A DNA stretch of 64,000 bases from Polytrichum commune (lineage: Eukaryota > Streptophyta > Polytrichopsida > Polytrichales > Polytrichaceae). Under the pieces are notes generated by a model that saw nothing but the letters and a program-made list of their open reading frames with translations, did not search any database and was not told where the DNA came from. Position numbers and translations under genes: made by a program. The DNA lies in assembly GCA_950295325.1 (NCBI GenBank), contig OX485807.1:31407666-31471665 (forward strand), read 5' to 3'. Shown in pieces: positions 11,901 through 23,527 of this stretch (positions are counted from its first letter, which is position 1; each line of letters begins with the position of its first letter).

Positions 11901-13940
11901 ACGGTATGTACTTCTTGTGAGAAACCAAAACTCAAATACTACCTTACCACAAACATTAAGAAGACAGCATCCACTAAGACACATGTATAACAGACATACT
12001 AGCCCAGGATGTGCATATTGACAACTAAGCACCAGATAATCTAATATTGCTGCAGACAAATGCATTTCAGATATTGAAATACATATTGGACAGGGCTGGG
12101 AACAGACCTGTTTGCCAGTGACTGCATCCCAAGCACGCACTGTTTTATCTGGGCTAGCTGATATGATGTGTTGCCCATCAGCAGTCCAGCTAAGATCCAG
12201 GACAGCATTGCGGTGACCCTTCAACACCATGTAGTTGTCGCAATCACCTTGTACATTCCACAAGACTGATGCCAAAAAGCAGATTTAGCAGCTTAGCACA
12301 AGCCCAACTTCACAATTATTGTTATCAAAGATACCAAGTATCTTTGTTGTAACATCATTTGAGAAACCTATGTGTCCCAACCAAAAGAAAGCCTGTATCC
12401 AAATGAGAAGGGAATAAGGAACTTACAGATTTCTCTATCATGTGACCCTGAGGCAATTGCAGTGCCCTGGGGATTGAACTTCATGGTGTATATAGCAGCC
12501 TGCGTTACCACACGATATTCATAAGCAAGTGCCAGTTCACAATGTTCTCAGTACCTCTGGATCTCCTATTTAGTGTATTCAAGAGTCTGCATTCACGCAA
12601 GAGCTCATCAGGCAATGTGTGCAATTAGACTCTTTCCAGATAGGGTTACTAATGAAGCGTACCCCATGCCCAGTGAGCAGCATAATGGGAGCATCGAGGC
12701 TGGATGTCCTTTTGATGCCCTGAAATCAACAAAACATCACAATTACGTTAATGAAATATACTCAAGGCACTTGCTCCAGATGAAACACGCAAGACATTTT
12801 GCTTGTTCACAAATTCTAAAAGCATCAAAATGCTAATGAGGCATAATTTGCAGGTAGAGGTGCTGCAGAGGGGACCCCAGTGCATGTTCTATGGAGGGAA
12901 TTTACCAATGAAGAATCATTTCCAGTGGTGAGGTCTGCTACACTGCACTCATCCCTAAGTTGAGACACTCGACAATGCTATTACTTGAGAAAAGTTTCAG
13001 CTTAACAAGTAGAAGAAATGCTGCACAATCTCTCTTTTAATAATAAAGTATAACAAATGCCTTGCAATTTCAGTTTTCTATGTATCACGAAAGCCTTCAG
13101 ACAGAGAATCACAGAGTTATGTAGGTCGCTAAGACATCACGAAGCAGTTCCTGCTGATTTCCTCACATTGACAAATCCTTTCTTAACCTACATTCCAGTC
13201 CTTGGCAGGGATGACCATGGACACATTCTCTATAAGCTGATAGTTTATGACAGGTGGTTCATAGTCAAGGATAAAGCAACAATAATTGAAGATGGTCCGC
13301 AGGTGTAACAATTCGATGTGGTTACATCTTGCATTAAGCATAATGTGAGAAATTTCTGTGCGATAAAATTGTTTCCAGCTCAAGAAAATCTCAACAATAT
13401 TCCGATCCTCGCTAAACATGAGGACCTAATAGAGGTAGAAAAGCTCCACCTCATCAGTGACAGAGAGTCACAGAGTTACGTAGGCTTAGTAAAGACATCA
13501 AGAAGCAGTTCCTGCTCAAGGCTTTCACATTCACAAATCCTTTCAAACCCTACAATGCAATCCTTGGCAGGCGTCACTATGGATATTTTTTCCAAAAGCC
13601 CATAATATACGACAGGTGGACCATTAGTCAAGCATAATTTAGCCTTGTCCATAGTAGGTGAAACAATTTGATGTGGTTAAAACTGGCACTTTAAAGCATA
13701 ATGTGAAGAGGCTGCTATGAGATAAATTAACCTCAACTCGACTGGCACTTAGTATCCAAGAAAAAATATCTCAAGGACGCTCCGAGTCTCGCTAAACAAA
13801 AAAAAACCTAAATAAAATAAAATAAAGAGCTGCACCTCACTAGTGACACCAAGCTGATTGTTACTCTGCTCCGTGCGTTGCCTCTTGACGACCATCGCAA
13901 AGTCATTTTCTTCCTCCCCGGGTCTCTTGGACGCCATCAT
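8916..13940 (-). CDS. SNRNP40: U5 snRNP 40 kDa WD40 protein
   Basis: Complement join of 13836-13940, 12663-12719, 12427-12499, 12108-12265, 10988-11143, 10632-10856, 9798-9953 and 8916-9035, giving 349 aa. All introns are GT-AG and every phase agrees. The family is the WD40 propeller of the U5 small nuclear ribonucleoprotein, a scaffold of the spliceosome in the nucleus. Visible signatures are the basic N-terminal KRQRTEQ, then repeats containing APIMLLTGH, SGSHDREIFLW, GDCDNYMVLKGH, SASPDKTVRAWD, HSSFVNSCCPARRGP, SGSDDGTAKLWDM, TGGIDDDIKVWDLRK, NSMDCTLRIWDMRPYAP, NRCVKIFTGHQHNFEKNLL, GSADRMVYIWDTTSRR and a final IYLGEI. Human and plant orthologues share this order and length. The start is the first of two adjacent ATGs (13938-13940); no upstream in-frame ATG is nearer. 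Intron 1 (12720-13835) carries a tandem duplication and intron 6 a MITE. Confidence 0.96.
10253..10583. mobile_element. family D MITE in SNRNP40 intron 6
   Basis: A 331 bp stretch matches 39073-39425 in the same orientation (shared CTCAACATGACTTTTGGTTG, GAAATTATTGATATTGTATG, AAGGATAACTCAAAT). Its own ends are inverted: GGTTGTTTTGCATACAA near the left pairs with TTGTATGCAAAACAACC near the right, and TTCCATGCTTGG pairs with CCAAGCATG. It is non-coding and lies inside 9954-10631. Exact borders and target duplication are not resolved. Confidence 0.78.
13095..13855. repeat. tandem duplication across the SNRNP40 exon 1/intron 1 junction
   Basis: Copy A (about 13095-13463) and copy B (about 13456-13855) align through CACAGAGTTA (13110 and 13469), GAAGCAGTTCCTGCT, CTTGGCAGG, GACAGGTGG, TCGCTAAACA (13411 and 13791) and CACCTCA..AGTGACA. 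The offset is 359 to 380 bp. The high-coordinate end of copy B is the real end of exon 1 with its donor (13836), so copy A carries a diverged duplicate of the last exon 1 codons and of the splice donor (GAG then GTGGAG, minus strand). The PYNAILGR-like reading in copy B hints at a Ty3/Gypsy protease remnant, but this is weak. Confidence 0.75.
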
Positions 13941-14191
13941 GTCTTTTATTTCGACTTCTGGATTCACGGTCCTCTCTTCGCAACTGAGCTTTACAGCGAG
14001 AAGCTAGAAACAATCGTCGATTTGTCACTCTCAGGTGAAAATAAGCTAGAGGCAAACAGAATCCACGACGGAACTTCAGCAGCGGCAAATAGGACTCATT
14101 CACTGCCTACAATAAAATTGTTGCTCCGGCATCACGAGAATCGGAAACCCTTGGTAACAGAACCCCGGAGAGCTCAAAACTCTTGAGCGCC

Positions 14192-14200
14192 AAACCCTAA
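14192..14200 (-). promoter_or_regulatory. telo-box upstream of SNRNP40
   Basis: AAACCCTAA lies about 250 bp upstream of the SNRNP40 start codon. In plants this motif is enriched near transcription starts of ribosomal, snRNP and other growth-linked genes, which suits a spliceosomal gene. No transcript start is visible, so the assignment rests on position and motif only. Confidence 0.45.
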
Positions 14201-14289
14201 AAGTTCTGTGTTTTTCTAAAGCGAGTGGGAACAGGGTTTTCCCCTAAACCCGTCGGGGGGTAAAAGCATTTTCTAAATTGTGTGTGAAG

Positions 14290-14516
14290 CAGTGCCCGGG
14301 AAGTTTTTGGGCATAGCCGGTCAAGATCCTCGTGATTCTAAATCAAACCGGTTGCATGTTGACATCTTCCGGTTTTGCTTTATTCATCTGAGGTATATTC
14401 TATAGACTCCTCTAAATTGACCGGTAATTTCCTGCACTCTCCAACTTCAACCGGCTATTTCTCAAACTCAACCGGTTCATCTGTAACTAACCACCGGTTC
14501 TCCCCGAGCCCTAGTG
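14290..14516 (-). repeat. family A repeat, solo inverted copy
   Basis: A 227 bp single copy reading CAGTGCCCGGGAAGTTTTTG at its left end, then ACATCTTCCGGTTTTGC, TATATTCTATAGACTCCTCT, TTCAACCGG and TCAACCGGTTCATCTGTAAC, ending near GGTTCTCCCCGAGCCCT. It stands in the upstream region of SNRNP40. The left end CAGTGCCCGGGAAG and the complement of the right end CAGGGCTCGGGGAG (array consensus) resemble each other, as expected for terminal inverted repeats. No convincing 8-bp duplication was found. Confidence 0.85.
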
Positions 14517-14980
14517 TGTCCATTTCCAAGGGATTCTTGAGAATTGTCACAAAAGAGTGGTTGTGAGGCGCTCTTAAAGGATGACTTCACCTATATGCTA
14601 ACAAATATAAAATAAACTACTCTTGGTCTTTGCATAATGAATTTCGAATTACACACCTTGTAAACCCATATACTCTTAGTTATAAGTCTTATTATTTGGA
14701 TGAGGAAATATTATTTGGAATTTGGTTGAAAAAATAGATCATATTATCATTATAAGTCATAATCGCCCGACATCATTACCTAGTCTATCAACTCCAAATG
14801 AGGTCTTTAGTTTACATCTTAAAAAAAACATTTTTGAATTGAGTTGGGATCCCCATGTATTTAGGGGTTGCCACTGAAACTCCCAACCCTTCCAAAATGA
14901 TCATATTTTGCTTTTAGATATGTTTTTAAAGTCATTTGTCTCTCCAGAACGTGGCTATTGAACTTATTATCACCTTTGCG

Positions 14981-15389
14981 CCCGGGCAGGGCACTCCATT
15001 GTCAAGTTGAAAACCATGTGCAACAGAAAAAAATCTATTTTTTCTAAAAAGCATCAACAAAATGGGTCAAACTTTTATCAAAAAAATTTAAGAGTACGTA
15101 TACATGGTATCTATTACATAGTAAAAAATGATAACCAAATTTGATAATTTGTTTTTTCTAGAAAACATATTGTTTCTAACTAGAATGACGCATAATTGAT
15201 CTAAAAAAAATACTAGAAAAAATGGAGATGACTAAAAATTTCAAAAAATTATACAAAAGATATTATCAATGGATATGTATATATAGAAAAATATCATAAT
15301 TTTTAAAATTATCTATGGCATATAATATAGGGGTAGCAAACTTCCGTTGCACATGGTTTTCAACTTGACAATGGAGTGCCCTCCCCGGG
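14981..15389. mobile_element. hAT-like MITE with 8-bp target duplication
   Basis: A 409 bp element with terminal inverted repeats of about 43 bp and one mismatch: CCCGGG, then C (left) or G (right), then AGGGCACTCCATTGTCAAG and onward to CCATGTGCAAC. CCTTTGCG stands directly outside both ends (14973-14980 and 15390-15397), a perfect 8-bp duplication. The interior is strongly AT-rich and has no coding frame. An 8-bp duplication is typical of hAT elements and also of P elements; the ends do not start CAG, so the superfamily is inferred. Confidence 0.88.
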
Positions 15390-15397
15390 CCTTTGCG

Positions 15398-16148
15398 AGC
15401 CTGTGCATATAAACACATGTCATTTTGTCATTAGTTGTAATATGCACCCAACCCCAACCTCGTCATTACCACGACATGGTAGGTTAGGTGCCTACCTACT
15501 GCCACCTGTGGTTGGACTCCTCGCATCCATCACCTAGTTCGTAGGCACATGTGGATTTCAATGTTTACCTCTAGGCTTTGTAGAGTGCACAAGAGATTGG
15601 GCCATGATTATATCATAGGTTGCTCAACTCAAAATAATTGGTTCACCCTACAATGGCCAATTCTTAACACATTGCAAACGGAGTTCAACACTTGAGTCTC
15701 TCATTGTGAGTCCCCATGTTGATGACTTTCCTTTAATTTGCATATCAACCTATGATCAGACGTCTCTTTGGTTCAAAGCATGTGAAAGAAGGGCTTCAAA
15801 ATTGAGAGGGAAAGTTACCTTCTTTGTAGGAAGGCATGTGGTTGTAAAGAAGGACGTGTATAAGAAAGTTTAGAAAATTGCAATTTTGACAGACGAGTCA
15901 CATTAGAGTATGTTGTGAAAACCTCAATTTCCTCTAATTAAGAAGTCGAGAAGGTTGTTACAACCTCTCAAGATAGATTATTCATGTCGTTGTATTAATT
16001 TACACTAGTTGGATGTGCACAAGGCAATTGGAGTGCAACTTGCCACTTGCCAATGACTAAAACCTCAAAAATGTGATGTTGATCACCAACTCCATATGAC
16101 ATGTAATCTTGTTCTTGTTTTGTCTTCATCATCATCAACCATGCACAC

Positions 16149-16180
<32 letters not shown>

Positions 16181-16580
16181 AAGGTCATTGTGACATGTGC
16201 TTATGCTTTACTTTTGAGCGAATTCAAAAAATGTATAACCAAGATTCCAAGACTACCTAGATAACAAGCTCATAAGTTCAAGGAATATTTTAATGCCCAA
16301 ATAAAGGATTTCAAATATTAACTTGGTACAAACAAAATCACCATGCATGGTCAATTCAAGCATATCAAGACAAATTATCAAGAATTTGCATGTACATACA
16401 TGACTTCAAACAACTTCATGATCTATATGATTTCAAACAATCATGCAACTAACATTCAACAATTATAATGTGCTTGCTTCTCTTGTCTTGAAGCATACAA
16501 ATTCATATCATGTTGTCCATGAAAATGGTAAAAAAATATCAATATGATTGTGCATGATGTCATGTTTGTTGAATATTGCT
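15398..16580. other. region between hAT-like MITE and DRC4
   Basis: AT-rich sequence without an open frame of note. It holds an ATA microsatellite at about 16149-16180 and the expected DRC4 3' untranslated region immediately below 16581. I see no exon of a known family. Confidence 0.5.
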
Positions 16581-19500
16581 TTAGTTGACTACATTGGAGA
16601 TGTAATGTGGCAAACCCATTTCCTCAAGTGGGATTCCATATTCGGCTAATTTAGCCTCAAATGCCTTAAGAAGGTCATTGTGTGCCTGCATATGGATCAT
16701 AACATATGAGAAGAAGGCATATTTTAAGAACATTAATCAAATATATGAGTATCGACATAATTTAATATTCGCAAAGTTAATATTACAAAGGAAGGGCATT
16801 CTCAAACAAAATGACAATTAGAATTGACCTTAGTCATTTTCCCAAGATCATAACGTAATGACTTGATTAAGTTGTTCTTGGTTTCCAACACTTTGTCAAT
16901 GCCCGAGTTTGGATCAAGTTTCACTCCCGCCTCTCCTAATTGTGCCTCCTATACAACATCCACAACAAGCCTCGTCGTGTAAATGTGTGCAATATGCAAT
17001 TCAATGATATAATTCACTTGTGTAATTCATCTCTTCAAGAAGGTTGTTATTCAATTTGAGGAAGAGAGCATGAATTTCTCGCTAGTTATTAGCAACTGAT
17101 TAAATACATAAAAAGTTAACTTCACGAGGGGACAAGCAATAGTTTTGGCAAAGTAACATAGGCTTCACCGCTTTTTAAAATTCATTCACCCCCCCCCCCT
17201 TTCGAGAGTTTATATACAATTAAGTATTGTTTAATGTACTAACATATTGGATTGATACCTTCTTTTCAAGTTTTTCTCCCAACACTTGAACCTTCCTTTG
17301 TAAAAGTAAGGTCTTGAGACCACATTTTTGTTGCACCTCATAGATACTTCCTTCGAACTTTGCAAATAGCTCATCACGTTCCTCTTGGATCTATAAAACT
17401 ACAAATAAACAAAGTTACTAGAGAACTCAACATCGTTAAAGAGGCATGAAAGAAGATTAGGGATGTGTATGTATATTCCACATAAATCATACGAGCTTCA
17501 TAAAATGATTTGATAATCATTGTCATACTACGTGGATGATATGCATCATACTACCTTGTCACATCGTTCTTGCAGAACTTGGTGTTGCCATTCAAGTCTT
17601 TGAAATTCTTTTATGCGATCCGCAAGTGCAGAAGATTTGCCCGCAAGCAAGATTTTATCCTGCATATAAAGCAATGTAATTAGTATATAACAAATTTACA
17701 AATGAAAATGCAAAAATGACTTGAAACTACTTAAATGTTCAATAAGTCCGTCATGGGTCTCAAGGCATCCCACACATACGTTTAATTTAGTTATTATTCC
17801 AATTGTTGGTCTACATTGTACTATAAAAGCCATCTAAAACTAACCCGTATAATTGTATTATTTCAATTATAGCACATGCATACATACAAAAAAAATATTG
17901 ACAGTTTTGGACTCATATGAATCACCCAAATTCAAATACATGCCAATATGTATATAGTATTTACATAAGATTGTAGTTTGACTTCCTCTTTGTAGTACGT
18001 TGTGTTAAATATATTTCCAAACTCAAGCACCAAGTAAATCATAAACTTGATGCTTGTTGGGAACTACAATGACTATCCCAGTTGATGTGTGTTACTATTC
18101 AGAGTTACGCAATGCAATAACATCTTACTCATGAGTTCAATTTTTAATAACAAAAGCTCAATGGGTTGATCAGACATCATAGAAAATAAATGACTTTGCC
18201 TGATAAAACATTACATTCTCATTAAATAGCTATAGCATTCTATAACTCCAAATAGTGGCACACATTAATTGGGATCATCGGTGTAGTATATCATTGAGTA
18301 GGCCATAGAATGCATATTGAGCCCTTAAAGGGTTAAGAGACCATAAAACCTTCTCGTAGTTTGCTAGTTGTCTTCTAAGCTCTTCTACTTCTTTGAGAGC
18401 CCTTGTGAGCGGTTCTGTGAGCTTCTTGTTCTCTTGTGCAATCTCATACGTGAGTTTCTCATTTGCCGCTTCTTTCTTCTTCATGTCTGTCACATCTTCC
18501 TATACATTGCAAATACAATAAGGAGGCATGGTTAATTACACTATTTCTTTGCCAAGGTGACTCTCCGATTGTAATTACCAGTTTTTTCAAAAAAATAGAT
18601 AAAATCCACCTTCGTTAATCAACTCTAACGAAGATGAAGAAAAGAATATGAAATAAGAATGGTCGATGTTCATGCACCAATGTGAATGTGAATATATTTT
18701 CCTTGGATTCATTACGAGTATTCATGTTGCAAGTGAAGGTGTGTTGTCATTAACGAGGATATATATGTACTTATGCCAAGATTGGATAACAATTGAAGAT
18801 GCAAATTGTGTTTGCGTTTCCTACTTTCAAAGTTTTGATCAAGTCAAGATTGTTGTGGGTGATGTCATTATAATAGCACTTGATTTCTGTGAAGGCTTTC
18901 TCGTGTTTCTTCATCAACTCGTTAACATGCACATTCTTGCGTTCTTCAATCTCATGAACCTCTTGTTTGCGACGCAACTCCAAATCCTCTCGCAAAGATT
19001 TGATCTGCAAATGAATGCATATATATTATGTTAGAATCCAAGGTAGGGCATCGTGATCGCAAATTATAATACCATCAATGTTAAATTTATCCTCTAAAGT
19101 GATATATAACTTACATAACATGCCATTATATTGTAGGTCCTCTATGATACATTTGTTCAATACAAATGGAGAGTGTATTCCTATAGACAATTTACTCCCG
19201 AGGTCATGATAAATAAATTTGGATTAATTGTAGCTTAAATAACTTGCATTTATTGTATCGAACTAGTTTGACCTATGCCACAACAACATGTCACACCTGT
19301 GCATATGAACTTAAGTTGATAAGATTAGTATACTAATATGTAGAATTGTTTAGCAAGTTTGTAGTTTATTATGTGCCTTCCATCTTTCTTATTGATCTTT
19401 TAGCTTGGGATGATCATGTGGCACACGACAACCCCCCCCCCCCCCTTTTCCCCTTGAAAAGTGAGTAAGTGGGCAAGATATGGTTGGCATGTATGTAAAC

Positions 19501-22500
19501 CAGTTGACACCTTAATAGGCACCACATGTGTCACTCACCAAAGGACAAGCAACTTCATACGTTCTATAGTAGATTTCGTATGATATTCCACTCAAGTGCA
19601 TCATATATGAGTAGTAAACCCTCTAAACATTGCATTGCAAAAGTTGAGGACCTCAAACGGGACTCAAACCTTTCTATCCGATTTTTGCTCAAGCTCTTTG
19701 GCATTCAAATCAAACTCTTGACGCATTTTGGTAATCTCTTTTGCATGTTCCTGTTAAGAACACATCCACAATTGATCCCTCACATAATTTAATACACTCT
19801 TTTGCCTTCTAATTGAACACATCACATAGAATTCAATGTATGTATGTATATTATTAATCGCAAAATTCTAAAATCATATGTCAACATTGTCATATAATGG
19901 GTTGATTTCATCAAACTACAACATCGAATCATTGCCAAAGTTATTAATATTACTTTAGACTCGTTTGATTACATCAAACTACCTAGCACACATAAGGTTG
20001 TAATTTTATTGTTTCGGTTCCATGGTTCGTAGTTGCAAGGCTTAGAATGTTCGTTTTTGAGTTAAATGAACATTGAACGAGTCATTAGCTAGTTAGCACT
20101 AAATAGGTATCAAACTATGACAACTATATTGATTCAGTATTAAACATTTGTCACTTAAATTATGAGATGTCTTGGATTTGTCAGGTTGTAAATGCAAACC
20201 AATAAAGGGAAATGTGAGGATTATGTACCAACTTGAAAGATCGAATCGTATCTTCATAAGACACCTCCATTTCTTTCAACCGATCTTTCAACGCACGTTT
20301 GTCATTCCTGCAATTAGTGGGGATCACTGCATCAGAGCAGGAAAATGATATTAGCTCACGAAGATTGTCAACCCCTTTACAACTACTTACATTAGTTAAA
20401 AGGGCTCATCTATAATAAGATAGAACCCTTGACGTGCTTAAAATGTTTTAAATATTTTTTATTAATGGATAGAAAATCCATGAGAAGGCAAATACCATTG
20501 TATTGAGTTCATTAATAAAGCATGACTTAGATACGATTAATGAATTTAAGGGTTATTTACAACATGAAGTGATTACATATCCTCCCCTCAAAAAGAAATT
20601 GTTGTTGAGTGTTGACCTTGTGCCTATTAGAACTAACGAGCAACAATAATTCAACCTTAGCATAATAATATTAGTAGTTTTTTTTAATTTGGGGAATTTT
20701 TTTGAAGTGTTAGAATTGGATCATTGAGGGAGCCAAACACTTTTACCTTACATATTGCACAACTCATTTTTTTAACCACCAAGTGATGAACAATGAAAAA
20801 GATGAAGGATTTAAGGGGTGATTTGAATGAAGACAATAGTGACGATAGACTGTTTGGATTCAATGGTACCCCACTTTGTCGATTGTGACTATAATGGGAA
20901 GCGGGGGACCCCATGTTGAACTAATATAGAGGTAATCTTGCACAATCTTAAAGCAAATCCAAGAAAGATCATAGCGTGCGCCATTGTTGATTCATTATTT
21001 GATCAATAATATGATTAACAATATCAAATAGACTAAAACTACGGTTGTGAGTCTTGCAATGATCTCCCAAATTTTTGTTAAGCATACCTCAAAGAGGTAG
21101 TCAAGATAATGCTCTTAGAAACTAAGAATACATTATCTACTTTGACCAAGTAGGATGTCTAAGGGACTTCTCATGTACAAAGAATGACGTGGATCTTGGC
21201 CTAAGTGAAAGCTCAACTTAAATCACTACTTGTTTCATGGCTATTCACAACTTCAAGAATTCAAGTTGTCTCTTGCTCTTGTATTGGTTTAAACCATCCC
21301 AAAGGATGTAGAAATAACAATGCAACCACAAACTAAAATACAAGATTGCGGTTTGTATAAATGTTAATTATCAACTTCCATTCATTGTGAGTAAACATGA
21401 CCTTGACTTGTTGTGTGTGCTTGCTTTTTCAAGAGGCCATTGTATCTATCTATTTGACAAAACCTACGATATTTATTTAGTAAAACACAAAGACAATGAC
21501 ATCATGGCTTACACAAGCTCTCCTTCACGTTTGTTGAATTGTTCACGTTGCAACTTTAGGGCTTGCTCGTTATCAGCCTTTATCGTGGCAATCATGTTTT
21601 GTTGCTCATATAGTAGATGCTTCATTTTTTGGTTATAGACCTAGAGAGTGGCAAAAATGTTATGAGACTTTTGAGCTGAAAGATGAAGTTTATATGTGAA
21701 CATAATACACACCTTTGACACGTTTTCAATGCAAAATGAATAGTTTCTAGGTGGAATATGAAAAATGACAATCATGGAAGTGAGAACCCATCCTTCATAT
21801 TCTAAATAATTTGTTATTTTTATGTTGATTTCATTATTATGCAAGGACAGAGTTCAATTTGATATAGAAAACAAAAAGGTACGTCATCCTATTACTTATA
21901 TCTTTCAAACATGACATATTTCTACATTACCGTAGACTGATGGCCGGTCTAGCACAAAATAATTCAAGAAATAAATGTCAGATTATTTTGAAAAATGATA
22001 GACACAATTTTCCAGAATTGCTTTAATTCACCTTACTTTTTTCTAGAGTTTGGTAAATTCTCATTCCACACAAGCTAATGTAGTATTAAAAATCCTTAAT
22101 AGGATATTACATAGAGGAGGGGTTCACATTATATTCCACATTGTCCTTAGTCATCGTAAAGTATATGGGTTAACATGAAATTGCAAATCCAAGTACTCGG
22201 AACTTGGTCTATGTCCATAGTAGGTTTTCAAACCTCAATCCCACATAGAAGATGCACTTATTTGACAATATGTCCAACTAGAGAAAGTTGGTAGACCAGC
22301 TATCAACCTACGGTACGCATAATGCCGTTAGTTTTAAATACACAAATCATGACATGACATGACATGACATTGTAGGCACACCCACCTTAAGCTCCAGTTG
22401 GTGCCTTTCTTCGAGCTCTTCCATAACCCGGTCGCGGTTGCGAAACTCCGCTCTCAGCTTCTCATATTCTTCTTTCTTAACCTCCCAAAAGGTTGTGAGT

Positions 22501-23527
22501 TTATCCTGTGTTTGGCATATAAAACATCATGGATTTAAGATCTCTCACTCCATGCATCCTTCTCTTGTGGAGCCATTTATGAAATCACCAGAACTTGATT
22601 TTCTTTCTTTTGTCCACAATTTCGCGTACAAAACAACAACACTGACTCCCAGTTCCTCCATGACATTGTTCAACAACACACATCTACTCTTTCACTATTC
22701 TCGGATGAAAGGGAGCCTCAGGAGTCTCGAGTCCAGACTCTCAAGATAGGCAAGTATGAGAATCCAATGCCCACTATTCTGCACATCAATTCGAGAAGAT
22801 CCTGAGGCTCACAAAACATAAATGGAATGCTGAACGATGAATGGGGAGATCTGATCACTCGTTACAGATGAACCCATCGAGGTTGAGAAATAACCCTTGA
22901 TCAATTTGAGAAGATCCTGAGGCTCACAAAACATAAATGGAATGCTGAACGATGAATGGGGAGATCCGATCACTCGTTACAGATGAACTGATCGAGGTTG
23001 AGAAATAACCCTTGATCAATTTGAGAAGATCCTGAGGCTCACAAAACATAAATGGAATGCTGAACGATGAATGGGGAGATCCGATCACTCGTTACAGATG
23101 AACTGATCGAGGTTGAGAAATAACCCTTGAAAGCTCAAGACTCCAGGAAATTTACCAACCATTTGAGAGGAATCTACAGAATATCCCTGAAATTAATAGA
23201 GGAACACCCGAAGATCGCAACTGGCAACCGACTGGACTTGGAAACACTAACTTAGGATGTTTACCAATGATGCCCAAAAATCTTTCCGGACACTGAGGCT
23301 GATGAATGTTATGTTCTGACTTCATGACCAATCAATGCTCGCATGAAAGCGTGGGGAGTATAGAATTCTACTCTTTCAAGTTGCATGGTGTTCCGTTGTA
23401 GCTCCTCTTGTGCCTTTTGTGCATTGAGCACCTCGATTTGCGCCAAGAGCTCCGCCGGGGTGGGCCCCGTGGGGCCCTCCTCCACCTTCACTTTGCCCTT
23501 CCCCTTCCCCGCCTTCTTCGGACCCAT
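16581..23527 (-). CDS. DRC4: dynein regulatory complex subunit 4 (GAS8 family)
   Basis: Complement join of 23372-23527, 22386-22505, 21513-21640, 20229-20307, 19670-19750, 18825-19004, 18350-18499, 17555-17659, 17259-17390, 16829-16948 and 16581-16685, giving 451 aa. All introns are GT-AG and all phases agree. DRC4 is a coiled-coil subunit of the nexin-dynein regulatory complex that links axonemal doublets and controls dynein. The protein starts with a lysine/glycine-rich [14 protein letters not shown] and is coiled-coil almost throughout. Diagnostic blocks are DKLTTFWEV (exon 2), [15 protein letters not shown] (3), [18 protein letters not shown] and [20 protein letters not shown] (6), RRQLANYEK (7), [13 protein letters not shown] (9) and [20 protein letters not shown] (11). 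These match animal and algal GAS8 in order; human GAS8 is 478 aa. The ATG at 23525-23527 begins the family's basic N terminus. Land plants keep this gene only where sperm swim. Confidence 0.96.
17189..17199. repeat. C homopolymer (11) in DRC4 intron 9
   Basis: A run of 11 C within the intron between exons 9 and 10 of DRC4, hence poly-G in the transcript. Confidence 0.9.
19432..19445. repeat. C homopolymer (14) in DRC4 intron 5
   Basis: A run of 14 C within the intron between exons 5 and 6 of DRC4, hence poly-G in the transcript. Confidence 0.9.
22788..23130. repeat. 115 bp tandem triplication in DRC4 intron 1
   Basis: Three near-identical head-to-tail units carry GAGAAGATCCTGAGGCTCAC at 22793, 22908 and 23023, an exact 115 bp period. 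Each unit ends in the first part of a family A element (GATCGAGGTTGAGAAATAAC). The third unit runs on into the remainder of that element. The unit therefore joins unrelated left flank to family A sequence, and the amplification followed the insertion. Confidence 0.92.
23131..23295 (+). repeat. family A repeat, right part, in DRC4 intron 1
   Basis: Continuing from the triplication, AGCTCAAGACTCCAGGAAAT, GAGAGGAATCTACAGAATAT, GGACTTGGAAACACTA and ATGCCCAAAAATCTTTCCGG lead to a terminal CACTG (23291-23295). This is the right half of family A in direct orientation, diverged from the array at 624-1721. Confidence 0.8.

Noticed and set aside
13057-13605. Ty3/Gypsy protease fragment in SNRNP40 intron 1
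   Set aside because: Only a short PYNAILGR-like reading in one of two duplicated units; too little to call a retrotransposon.
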